The notes below the pieces were generated by a model that worked only from the letters and a program-made list of their open reading frames with translations, was not told the origin of the DNA and ran no database searches. Below are positions 10,850 through 19,968 of a stretch of 41,754 nucleotides of DNA, piece after piece. Position 1 is the first letter of the stretch. Each line of letters begins with the position of its first letter. The position numbers and the translations under genes were made by a program. Origin of the DNA: Seminavis robusta (Eukaryota; Bacillariophyta; Bacillariophyceae; Naviculales; Naviculaceae); NCBI GenBank assembly GCA_903772945.1, contig CAICTM010000945.1, forward strand, positions 1-41,754, written 5' to 3'.

Positions 10850-11647
10850 ATGACTAGCAGCTTCTTGTTCCTTTTGTGTCTTCTTCTTCTGCATGTGCTG
10901 TCGGATCATCCGGCCGATGCTGCAGCGTTCCTTGTGCAACTACCCTATGGTGGTATCTGTTTCAATTTCACCTCTCCATCCGATGGTGCCATGGATGTGG
11001 CCTGCATTGTCTCCCAGGGAGCTGTTACGCCAAGTCCAGCCTCAACTGCCAATGAAACAATCTACATTGGACAATTTGCAGATGACTATTCTTGGGTACG
11101 AGGATTCCCCAACAACGATACCGGAAATGAAGACGACCCACTTGGCTTTGTCCGAGTGGGATACACCCATGAAGGCACTCAAGACTGTGTCATTTCTGCG
11201 GGGAACACTGATTGCTGCAGCTGTAGTTCCTGCTTGAATGCCAATGGAGATTTAGTGGGAATGAAGGCGGATTGCTCCAATGTCCCGTACGGAAGAGTGA
11301 TTGATACATGTGAGAACACCACCTATTACTTTCCCTTTGATATGAGCTTGAATGGGGAAACCGCTGAGTGCAATGTGGATGATCCCATGTTTTCAGGTCC
11401 TACTGAAGTACCAGAGGATGATAGTGGTGGTGATGGAGAAGAAATACCGGTAACAACCACTGCCGATGGAGATACCAATACCACGGATGACAATATGGAT
11501 GAATCCAGTGACAACAACACCAGTTCCACAGATGAAACACCAGATGGCAGTACCAGTACCAGTGGTGTAGTCCAGCAATATGCCTTGTCTATTAGCAGTG
11601 GTTTGATGGCCTTCTCTGGTGTGGTGATGGCTATTGTTGGAGTTTAA
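10850..11647 (+). CDS. Secreted cysteine-motif protein, family A copy 2, C-terminally anchored
   Basis: One exon, 265 residues, start ATG 10850. A signal peptide (residues 1-25) ends in ADAAA, as in the copy at 4739. The central domain shares the family pattern: C-V-I-S-A-G-N, then C-C-S-C-S-S-C, ADCSN, CEN, YYFPF. Then follows an acidic, Asp/Glu/Thr/Ser/Asn-rich stalk of about 75 residues with many N-x-T/S sites, and a hydrophobic end (from YALSISS to VGV), typical of a GPI-anchor signal or single membrane segment. The role is probably a glycosylated cell-surface protein; the molecular function is not recognised. It lies between two GH20 genes, diverging from the first and converging on the second. 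Confidence 0.75.
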   Translation: MTSSFLFLLCLLLLHVLSDHPADAAAFLVQLPYGGICFNFTSPSDGAMDVACIVSQGAVTPSPASTANETIYIGQFADDYSWVRGFPNNDTGNEDDPLGFVRVGYTHEGTQDCVISAGNTDCCSCSSCLNANGDLVGMKADCSNVPYGRVIDTCENTTYYFPFDMSLNGETAECNVDDPMFSGPTEVPEDDSGGDGEEIPVTTTADGDTNTTDDNMDESSDNNTSSTDETPDGSTSTSGVVQQYALSISSGLMAFSGVVMAIVGV

Positions 11648-11981
11648 TAATGAGCTTCTCCGAGCAAAGCTGGCTGTGCCACTTTAGTAGAATTCTCTTT
11701 TTTGTATCTTATCTAGCTAGACTACCAAACTTTCACTGATCTTATTAGAACCTGTTTACCCCCGTTAATGAAGCCCTGTACTAGCTACAAGCAAGTAGAT
11801 TGCGCGAAACCAACTCTGTGGTGCTTTTGACCCAGTTTGTTTGCTACTGTAGCTAGCTAGTTAGTCGTACCACGGATAGAGATGTCATGTAGATTGCGTG
11901 CTTCGACTACATGAACTAGCTAGAACGTCAACGTAGCTATGCATACACTACCGGTACCCCGGTACCGGTACATAATAAATC
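11648..11981. other. Convergent intergenic region with palindromic strings
   Basis: Between convergent 3' ends. There are many CTAGCTAG strings, and a near-palindrome at 11950-11969 is built from CCGGTACC units. No gene is seen. Confidence 0.5.
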
Positions 11982-14954
11982 TCAAGCGAGAAACTCACTC
12001 CTCACCTTTCTCAGGGTTCGACTGTCGGTGAGTTCCTCGCAGATGCCGTCGCGAACGCGTTTGCTTTCGATGAAGTAGGCTGGCTTGGACTCAGATTGTC
12101 CAAACCATTGGCGTAGCCTCCACGACCGCGTGACCTCGCAATTTTCATATCCCAGGTTTTGGCAGGTTTGGGATACCTGCTCGAGGAACACGAAACTCTC
12201 ATCTTCATATTCCGGAATCGACGATCCTGTAGCCATCAGAAACGCCGCCAATCTCATCTCCATTTGATAGTCACGCCAAGTTCCCCGGTCCAAGCGTCGG
12301 AGCTCGAGAAACACTGCCAATGGCTCGAGCTTTACTAGAGTCAACGTGTTTTGATAGATTTCGTAAATGGACGACTGAGCCAGAATATCGATCGTCACAA
12401 AGAAGGGCTCATTGTCGCGCACTCGAGGTGGCTCAAATGGATATGAGGACGGATAGTGCGTCACGTCGCCCGTCCGATCTTTGTAGCGTTCCTTCTCCGC
12501 ATTCTCCCATCGTACAATGTTTCGTACCGGGAACCCCACCATTTCTTGCATTATCCTGGTTAACTCTTGCTCAAAGTCTGCGAGAATGGAATAGCTGCTA
12601 CCCTCGCTACGAGCTTCTTCTTGGAAGCATGAGTCGCTGGCTTGCCGTTCGTCCGACCCAAGATGGAGCAGCAGATTCTTAGTGCTGTTGCCAGCTGTGG
12701 TACCATTCACAGAGGAAAAGATGAATAGCAGCTCTCGGATGGCAGCATAGAGAATGGTCAGAGAGTCCGGTCGTCGCACATCCACAGCGATTGGTCCCAG
12801 CACGTCCGACTCCTCGTCGCAATAGGTTGCCGGGCATTTTACGACGATACCAGAAGACGCCCAACCACCTGCATTGGTGGACACGCTAATCTCTGGAAAA
12901 GCCTGAATGCCTAGCTGATGCGATAGCTGGACCAAGGAAGCAAGTTCGGAGGCTTTCAGAAGCGCATTGGTGGTATTGACCAGAATAGAGTGTCCAACGC
13001 CTTTGACAATGTCCAGCTGAAGAGCAAAGGCATTATTGTCGAGAAGACGCAACTGTAGAAGCGATATACCCAGCGGAGCAAGGTAATTTTGAAGCAGTGC
13101 CTTTGTTTGGTTGACAGGTTGCATTCCATTCACCAAATCTAGAATCACCCCCGTCTGCACACGACCATGACGTCGCGACAAGACGTCGCTTTCCTGCTTC
13201 ATCAAGAGAGTCTTGTTGAAAAGCGGCTTGTTCATTGTCTTCCACAGATAATCATTCGCCTCTTGAAGGGCCCTGTCTCGGCGATTCCCCTTGGGCCTCA
13301 TAGAGGGCGTTTGCACCTGCTTGGTCAATCTCTCACACATGCTGCTGCGACACAGATTCTGTCCTAATTGCCAGGTGTTGCGGTAGTCGTACAACGTAGC
13401 AGCAGTGTAGCCCTGAAGATCGCACAGTACTGGGTCTAATTCCAAAGTTTCGCGGCAGGTGTGGTTATAAAAGGCAAGAACTTCCATTGTACTATTCAGG
13501 TCCAGCTGTGCTGCCCCCATGGCCACGGCAATGAGCCGGGCAGCCACATTGCGATGCACCCATGTGTTGGGATCCAACTCAAATGCTCCAGCTATCACGC
13601 CCAGTGGAAAGTAGGCGGGTCCCTTGTCAAGCTGTAGATTGTCGACCGTGGAGTTGTATACCTGAATGGCGCCGCTGTCATGGTTTGTATCCATGTAGAG
13701 CTTGCGAGAGACGAAAAAAGGCTTGCTGGGAGGTTTGGATATTGAATCCATGACCATACCACCAAGTCCTGTTCGTATTCCCGGAGGATCATGCCAGTAA
13801 TGTTCCATGTCACCCGCTCGAAAGGACGGACGTGGTCTGCTAGCATCAAAGTCATTGGAAAGCTGTGGTGTTTCCTCCCATCGGACCACGCGATCCTCCG
13901 GAAAACCAAGTTCTGCCAAAATCTCTTGCAGCATTCGTTCAAAGGATCCATACTCAAATGGTTGCATTCCTGCCTCTGCAAAGCAATCTTTTGCCATGTT
14001 GACTTCATCACCTCCAAGGTGAAGAAACGGTGGATTGTCAAAGATGTCAATCACTTCCCCCAAAATGTCCTTTAGTATTTTTTTGATTTGGGGATGGTGA
14101 ATGTTGAGGGGAATTCCATAGCCTTTGTTGCAGATGAATAGTGCACAAGGAACAGTCATGTTTGGAATGCCAGTCCATGCTCCAGCATGTCCCGGCACAT
14201 TGATTTCGGGGATAATGTCAATATCATGCTCCTTGGCAAATGCCACTAGCTCTCGCAGTTCGTCCGCAGTGTAGAACTTTCCTCTGTCCGTTTTATTGTT
14301 TGGGTCAATACTGGTGGCTGAAGGATTTGCTAGCTCAGGATGAGAGACCAGTTGTAGATTGAATGCTTGATCATCTGTCAGTCTCAGATGAATCATGTTG
14401 TAGCGTAGTTGGTGAAGGTACACAATCAGCTCCTTTATCCAGTCCATCGGAAAATAGTGGCGTCCACCATCCACCAGAACTCCCAAATACTCTACTGTTG
14501 GGTGAAAAGGAACTCGGACAATCTTGTTCCTGGTGAGTAGAGGGTCTATGCGAGATCGAATGGTTTCATTTTTTGATATCAGTTCCAGGGCGTTGTGGTA
14601 TCTGTCGATGGCAATTTGATCGTAATCCATTTGACGCTGTTGGCCAGGAGAAGCCAGCTGTGCAACAACTGAGCTTTTGCGTATTCTGCTGATGGCAGAT
14701 TGGATTGCTGTTGGCCTATTGAGAAGGAGTTCACATCGTCGTTCTTCATTCACGTCGTAGAAAAAAGTATGGTCGCTGGTTAACAGCAAGATGCGAAGGA
14801 AGATCAAAAGCAGCAAGAAGCGAACCAAATCACAACGGCGAGAGGATGTTATCTTCTTCTTATCTACTGATGATCCTCCATCTCTTATCTCTTGTTGTTT
14901 GGGGCGACAGCAGCAACAGCAGCAGCACCATCGAAAACAGTAGCAGGAAGGCAT
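11982..14954 (-). CDS. Tandem double GH20 hexosaminidase-like type II membrane protein
   Basis: One exon, 990 residues, start ATG 14954. The cytosolic tail has a run of seven Cys, then basic residues and a membrane segment (around residues 45-60: VRFLLLLIFLRILLL). The first GH20 unit, about residues 120-530, has EYLGVLVDGGRHYFP, HLRLTDDQAFNLQL, IPEINVPGHAGAW and HLGGDEV with Asp316-Glu317. A second GH20-like unit, about residues 590-960, keeps the fold landmarks and an Asp768-Glu769 pair (HLGSDER), but the GHAGA His region reads STNAGGW and the DDQ turn reads LDNNAF. The second unit is therefore probably weak or inactive, perhaps a substrate-binding or structural unit. The first unit is likely an active exo-hexosaminidase in the Golgi or at the surface. 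It is closely related to the gene at 8592-10301. Confidence 0.9.
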   Translation of the reverse strand: MPSCYCFRWCCCCCCCRPKQQEIRDGGSSVDKKKITSSRRCDLVRFLLLLIFLRILLLTSDHTFFYDVNEERRCELLLNRPTAIQSAISRIRKSSVVAQLASPGQQRQMDYDQIAIDRYHNALELISKNETIRSRIDPLLTRNKIVRVPFHPTVEYLGVLVDGGRHYFPMDWIKELIVYLHQLRYNMIHLRLTDDQAFNLQLVSHPELANPSATSIDPNNKTDRGKFYTADELRELVAFAKEHDIDIIPEINVPGHAGAWTGIPNMTVPCALFICNKGYGIPLNIHHPQIKKILKDILGEVIDIFDNPPFLHLGGDEVNMAKDCFAEAGMQPFEYGSFERMLQEILAELGFPEDRVVRWEETPQLSNDFDASRPRPSFRAGDMEHYWHDPPGIRTGLGGMVMDSISKPPSKPFFVSRKLYMDTNHDSGAIQVYNSTVDNLQLDKGPAYFPLGVIAGAFELDPNTWVHRNVAARLIAVAMGAAQLDLNSTMEVLAFYNHTCRETLELDPVLCDLQGYTAATLYDYRNTWQLGQNLCRSSMCERLTKQVQTPSMRPKGNRRDRALQEANDYLWKTMNKPLFNKTLLMKQESDVLSRRHGRVQTGVILDLVNGMQPVNQTKALLQNYLAPLGISLLQLRLLDNNAFALQLDIVKGVGHSILVNTTNALLKASELASLVQLSHQLGIQAFPEISVSTNAGGWASSGIVVKCPATYCDEESDVLGPIAVDVRRPDSLTILYAAIRELLFIFSSVNGTTAGNSTKNLLLHLGSDERQASDSCFQEEARSEGSSYSILADFEQELTRIMQEMVGFPVRNIVRWENAEKERYKDRTGDVTHYPSSYPFEPPRVRDNEPFFVTIDILAQSSIYEIYQNTLTLVKLEPLAVFLELRRLDRGTWRDYQMEMRLAAFLMATGSSIPEYEDESFVFLEQVSQTCQNLGYENCEVTRSWRLRQWFGQSESKPAYFIESKRVRDGICEELTDSRTLRKVRSEFLA

Positions 14955-15372
14955 GGCAAAGAACTTCCTTTAGGAATCAAGATTGTTTGTGATGTTGCAG
15001 TTGGTGCAGTTTGCGTGTGATGGTTGGCAGCTCGCCTGGACGGCACAGGAGCGCTCGGGGTTCCGGTACCGTGCCGTACCGTACGGTGAATCAATTTGGT
15101 TAAGCCGACCCCAACCGTAACACGAATCACCATACACCATTCTACCAATACTGGTGAATCGTATCGCACCGATCCCCTCCGCACCCCCATTCACCAATCA
15201 CCAAACATGTCCAAGACTGGACCCAACGTCCAATCAAATCCCCACAATTTGATGACGTGTTCTATTCCCATCGACGTAATTTACGCAAAAGGTATCTTTC
15301 TTGCTTTTCGACAACAACCACCACACACAACAAACAATGGCACTCTTGACTAGCTAGAAGCTTGTAATAGTC
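14955..15372. other. Divergent intergenic region
   Basis: 5' regions of the double GH20 gene (minus) and the gene at 15373 (plus). It contains CCGGTACCGTGCCGTACC-type strings near 15063. No gene is seen. Confidence 0.4.
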
Positions 15373-16782
15373 ATGTCGTTGCCTAGCTATGTACAACAAG
15401 AACTCCGCAATGTTGCGTCTGTCTTGTGTAGAGAGTTGGTTATGGCCAACAAAGGGGAAGGAATGAAGCAACAGTCTCAAGAAGACTTAATGTTCAACAC
15501 ATTTCACGGTAGCCCAGCCCATATATCGAACATCCAATCCATGTTGAAAGGCAATGAACCATATACAGAGATGTTCTACAAGCTTGGAATGGAGAGCAAT
15601 CGAGAAGGCAATGCAGCAAGAGGAGCAGATGGTGTGGACTATATGCTCGAGTTGAAGGGAACACTCCATCTTCAACCAGACAAGCGTCTTATTGTCCATG
15701 AGTGTGGATTTACAGAAAAAGCCATTTGCGAGGATGGCAAAGGAAGCAAGCTGACTGCAAGGAACATCTATGACAGAGCACGCAGCTGCATTGCCAACTA
15801 CCGAATTGCACTAGTTTTCTACAAAGAATACTCAGGAACCATGGAACCTGGTGTCAATCCGTCTGGACAGAACTTCGATGATATGATAGTGTACGTTCGA
15901 AAGAAGATGTTTGTTGCATTGGAAGGCAGAACACGTAAAAGAAGCAAGACAAAGAAAGAAAGAAAGAGAACAGGGCAAGGACTTTGACAAGACCGAAGAC
16001 GAGATGCCCGACAAATACGTCTTCCAAGGGTTTATGACATTTGCCATCTTTGGCCCCATCCCATTATCTGGCAAGACACTTTCTTGTTTTGCAGGCAATG
16101 GCGATAGCAAAGTGCAAAAGAATCGAGGAAGCAAGTTCGAGAGGAAGAAGCACAGCAACGAGACCACGAGCGAGCTGCTAATGTTGGTGGTGACGACATA
16201 TTCAAGAGAGGAGTCCCCGTACACGAAAAGAAGATGGCATACCAGATGGCATCAACAGCTCATGTTCATGCCCAGAAGAATGCAAGAGATCTGTTGGCCA
16301 TTGCGAATGCTGATCATGCAGCTACATCCAAGGAATTCTTTGAGGTTGTCAAGCTGTTGAAGGAATCTACGTCCGAGGAGGAAAAAGAAACATACAAAGA
16401 GTGGAAAGAACAGCTTGCGAAAGACCTTGGCGGCATACGCAAGAGGAAGAGACAGTTGCAAGAAAAATGCGACAGTCTCATGAAGGTTTCGAAGCAAGAG
16501 AGTGCAATGGCAAATGACTACTTTGGACGGGTATCGAATGTGGTGAAGGCAACGTCGCCAGTTCCACAACCAAGTCCATTGACAGTGGACACTGCTGTAG
16601 CTTCCCACCCTGCCATCAACAAGACCAGTGAGGAATACCAATCGCATTGTTCTCAACTTGCACAATCCCAGGCATCGGAAGCTTCCTCGGAAATGTCAGG
16701 ACGTCTCATGCAGTATCGAGAGCAGCAGTTTCTCTTGCACTGGAAACGAAAAACTCTGCCAAACAATGAATTTGCTCTGTAG
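15373..16782 (+). CDS. Unrecognised protein with C-terminal coiled coil; frame disturbed
   Basis: Start ATG 15373. A convincing open frame runs to about 15930 and a second one in the same frame from about 16121 to the stop at 16782. Splicing 15373-15934 to 16121-16782 (186-nt intron, donor GTAAAA, acceptor AAAG) joins them and gives 407 residues. However, the proposed intron contains a good coding-like stretch in the +1 frame (around 15990-16080: EDEMPDKYVFQGFMTF), which suggests instead a 4-nt slippage at the AAAG microsatellite (15950-15965) and a second frameshift near 16100, that is, a decaying gene. The N-terminal part is soluble with a D-x-x-L-E-L-K stretch; the C-terminal part is charged and coiled-coil-like. 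No family is recognised. It diverges from the double GH20 gene. Confidence 0.5.
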
Positions 16783-17167
16783 TTTCACTCTACAGAAGGG
16801 GCAGAGTGAACTCCCAGAGTTTTGGCTAAGTAATGAGTTCGAACAGGCCGCAGAATGTATGTGACCCGAGTTGGCATGACAGGGACAGCAGGCGCATGAT
16901 TCGATCCTTGCACAGACCAGGTATACTACTATCTATATATGTATACCTATATATATTTATAACCACAGGTTAACGGTCCTAGAAGAGGAGTTGTCACATT
17001 CACAAAGTGCACGAAAAGAAAACAATTACGCCCTCACACAAACCAAAAAACAGTCAAGGCTGCACTGACAAAAGACATATGGGTATGCACGAAAGAAGGC
17101 AACAAAGAAGAACACATATTATCTTATACGTTAATTTTTCAGGTCTCTCTTGACTATAGAATAGTAC
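16783..17167. other. Non-coding, AT palindromes
   Basis: Positions 16921-16965 are TATA-rich with overlapping palindromes (GTATAC twice, TATATATA). No gene is seen. Confidence 0.5.
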
Positions 17168-17598
17168 CTAAAACCTTCCACCTCGAATCCTCCTGGCTAG
17201 CTGGATATCTTTTGGCATGATGGTGATTCTCTTGGCATGGATAGCACAAAGGTTGGAACATTGGAACATGTCCACAAGATGGGCTTCTGACGCTTGCTGG
17301 AGAGCTTCCATTGCAGACCCTTGGAACCTGATGTCTTTTCTAATATTAGAAGCTATGTCTCGAACAAGACGCTGAAAGGGCAGTCTCCTGATTAGGAGAT
17401 CGGTTGACTTCTGGTACCTTCGAACATTATTATAATTAGTTTAGCGAAATAGTTTGCATGGAAAATTTGGAAACTTAGCTCTTGCATGGATTCATGGTAC
17501 CTATTGCAAGCAACTAGCCTATGGCAGCTCCTATGGCACAGCTCGAAGTCTTCATGTTTTTTCTTTCTTGTGAGGCTGTTGCCTTTCTCTGTAAGCAT
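17168..17598 (-). CDS. Histone H3-like protein with unusual short N-terminus
   Basis: Reading minus from about 17428 to the TAG at 17168-17170 gives an almost complete H3 histone fold: [20 protein letters not shown], then [29 protein letters not shown] and [15 protein letters not shown], ending GRF. Loop 1 has the canonical length. The usual N-terminal tail is absent: four codons upstream of the asparagines before RRYQ there is a stop. A possible model joins an ATG exon (17501-17598) to 17168-17417 across an 83-nt GT-AG intron (17418-17500), giving 115 residues with a non-canonical basic tail of about 32 residues; the join restores NRYQKST. Histone H3 packs DNA in nucleosomes. This may be a divergent variant or a pseudogene. 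The fold assignment is secure; the first exon is not. Confidence 0.75.
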
Positions 17599-19143
17599 GG
17601 TTCTGTGCTCTCGCCCCAGTATACGTGAATAGTGTCCCAGGAGAGGTTCCCGGGTTGAATTTGTTTGTTTGTTAATCTCCTGTTGAAAAGGTGTGAACTT
17701 GAACGCACAATTTCTCTAATTTAATCAATATCCTTCCAGCTCTACTGTCTAGTAGACTGGCTATCTGTTTCGTTTTCTCTTTCTCTCTCGTTCAGATTGT
17801 GAGCTCTACAACTGAGCTCCGATATGCATACATATACCAGGATCTTTCGATCCTCTGTTTCTCGCAGTTTCATCTGCAGATAGATCTCGTCGATCTATCT
17901 TCCTGAAGTGCATGGTTGGCCTGGAGGGCTTTCCCACTTTACTAAACCTATGGACCTTCATCCGTCATTCATTTGTTCCATCCCGTCGCTCCTTGCATTC
18001 ATCTCTTCGACCTAACTTCCTAACCTTTGTAGTTGCATCATCTAGACGACCATTGTCCTCGTTCTCGTACTCCTGGCCATCTGATGATGATCGGATAACC
18101 ATCTGATTTGAGTCACACATCCCCAATCACGAACCGTGATTGTGGATCCCGAGTCGTCTGTCCGTCATACGAAAATACCTTTCTGACAATCTCCACTGGT
18201 GCTGTGAGGGGTCAGGTCACAGGTTAAATCTCAATCATGCAGACTCGGAGCCACGCCACACGACTCCGTGTTCCAGAGGTGGCTTTTCCGGATCTCAGTC
18301 TCGCGGGACTGAGGGGAGAACCACCAACGCTTGAGCTGAGCAGAACAGAGCCCCAGAGAGACATGACACAGACTCGTGATTGAGTCTAGGAATGGACTCT
18401 CCTGACCACCTCGGAGCGGGCGGGCGGGGCAACCAAAGAGCAGTCTTGTTACACCGATAGATTAGAGGTGGATCAAGACAAACAAAACAATGGGCTCTGC
18501 GACTCAAGGTTGGTGATCCTCGTGGAAGAGCACTGACTGGATGAATCAGATTGGGGACTATCGTCTGTCCGTCATCCGTCTTGGCCAGAACATTGTCCTC
18601 TTGGGTACTGGTACCCGGTAATCTTATGGCACTGGTCACCCCATGTTCTTTCATGGTGACCAGTTTGGCAGTGAAAAACACAAATGACAACTGCCGATCT
18701 GGATTTAGCATGGGGCCTCGGTTTGATCCATTTGCTCCTGGTGGTCCCCAGCAAGTGCATCCTCCTCTGGGGCGTGGTGACAATACTGCTCGTGGACGCT
18801 ATTGCTCTGGAGAACCCAACCCAGATCATCCGATCTACGGTACGGGACAACTTTTCTAAAGCCACATGGATGAGAAACAACTGGCAATGATCTTTCGAAC
18901 GAGTTACATCGTGCGCGAGCATTTCAGAATGAGCGGTCATACAATGTCCGACCGCCTATGATGGCTAGGTGATGCTGCCGAGAAGCAGCGAATTGGAAAA
19001 GTGCTCTTTTTCGTACGGTGCGTCGGGAGCCCCTGTGCCTTGTGGTGCGCGATTGGGTTAGCGGTGTGTGTTCGCTCCCATGGATGGAGGGTCGGCCATT
19101 GTATGTGTACATCGTACATCAGCTTGTTTGTCGTATGAATTCC
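17599..19143. other. Long non-coding stretch, possible decayed repeat
   Basis: No accepted gene. Several short inverted repeats occur (around 17801-17819, 17842-17857 and 18124-18140), and a 15-bp string is repeated near 18153 and 18560. This resembles LTR-type or other transposon-derived DNA, but I found no paired long terminal repeats and no polyprotein. A 162-codon minus reading at 18295-18783 has a composition unlike real protein here. Confidence 0.35.
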
Positions 19144-19440
19144 TCAAAAGTCGTCTTCATCAAAATACTCAACCATATGCAGTAGACCTTGCACTAGCTG
19201 TTCTGGATCTGTTCCATGCCACGACAGCATTTCCCCATTAATGATCCGAACGATTTTGCCTAGGCTTGATAATCCAGCATGTTCTTTTCATGATACTGAA
19301 ATGGCTCGGTCATAAGAGGCAGTGACTGTCGGCCATGTGGTGGTACCCTTCCGGCAGCAGTGGATGCCGTTCCGTCTCGCTAATGGTGGATACCGCCAAA
19401 TTGACACCCCGGCAGCTTCCAGCAAGGCATGAATAATGAA
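19144..19440 (-). pseudogene. Decayed minus-strand coding remnant
   Basis: A protein-like minus-strand stretch ends at the TGA 19144-19146, with GKIVRIINGEML, SWHGTDPEQLV and finally EYFDEDDF. Upstream, natural-looking protein continues only by changing frame: MTEPFQYHEKNMLDYQA is followed by an in-frame TAG, one base out of step with GKIV, and before that all three frames carry short plausible pieces. A simple splice model does not restore one frame. It looks like the 3' end of a gene with several frameshifts. No family is recognised, and chance is not excluded. Confidence 0.3.
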
Positions 19441-19968
19441 GGTTATAATTCCTTGTCCCACCACTCGCTCGTTGGGCTGGTTTGTGCCAAATGAAATATA
19501 TAGAGATAGGTTGTTCTTGTTCTGGCTGGCGACGACTCCAGGCAATGGCAAGAGCCGCCGTGCTCCCAAAGAGTGCGAGACTTGGCATGGGTAATGCTGC
19601 TGTTGTTAGCAGCGGCGGCGGCTGTCATTGTAGTGGAGCAAATGGCCGGCGGTTTGTTTGGTGTCTGATCAAGCTTGGAAAATATTATTAGAGACATGAG
19701 AGTCGAGTTGATCGCGATGTTGCGATTGAGTGTGGCATAGTTCGGCTGTAGCTCTACTGTCGATAGAGAGGTGGAGGAGCATGCATGTTCTTCGGCTGAT
19801 TGATTTTGAAAAATGGATCTTCGGTCCAACAGTATCCACGACCGAAACTCCAGGTCTCATTGCCTCTGGGTACCGGTATCGGTACCGTTCGACAGTCTCT
19901 TTGGGGATCTTTTTCTCGAGGTCAAGACGTCAACTTCATAAAACTTGTTGATACATGTATACGACACC
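19441..19968. other. Upstream region of the GH31 gene
   Basis: Overlapping short readings occur on both strands, some possibly belonging to the remnant at 19144-19440; none is accepted. A GGTACCGGTATCGGTACCG string lies near 19869. The promoter of the GH31 gene is expected here. Confidence 0.35.

Noticed and set aside
17168-17428. Centromeric H3 (CenH3)
   Set aside because: Loop 1 has the canonical length and the fold is close to ordinary H3; CenH3 usually has a longer or divergent loop 1.
18295-18783. 162-codon minus-strand reading
   Set aside because: Composition (Pro, Arg, Cys, Ser mix) and absence of any family pattern suggest chance openness in GC-richer DNA.
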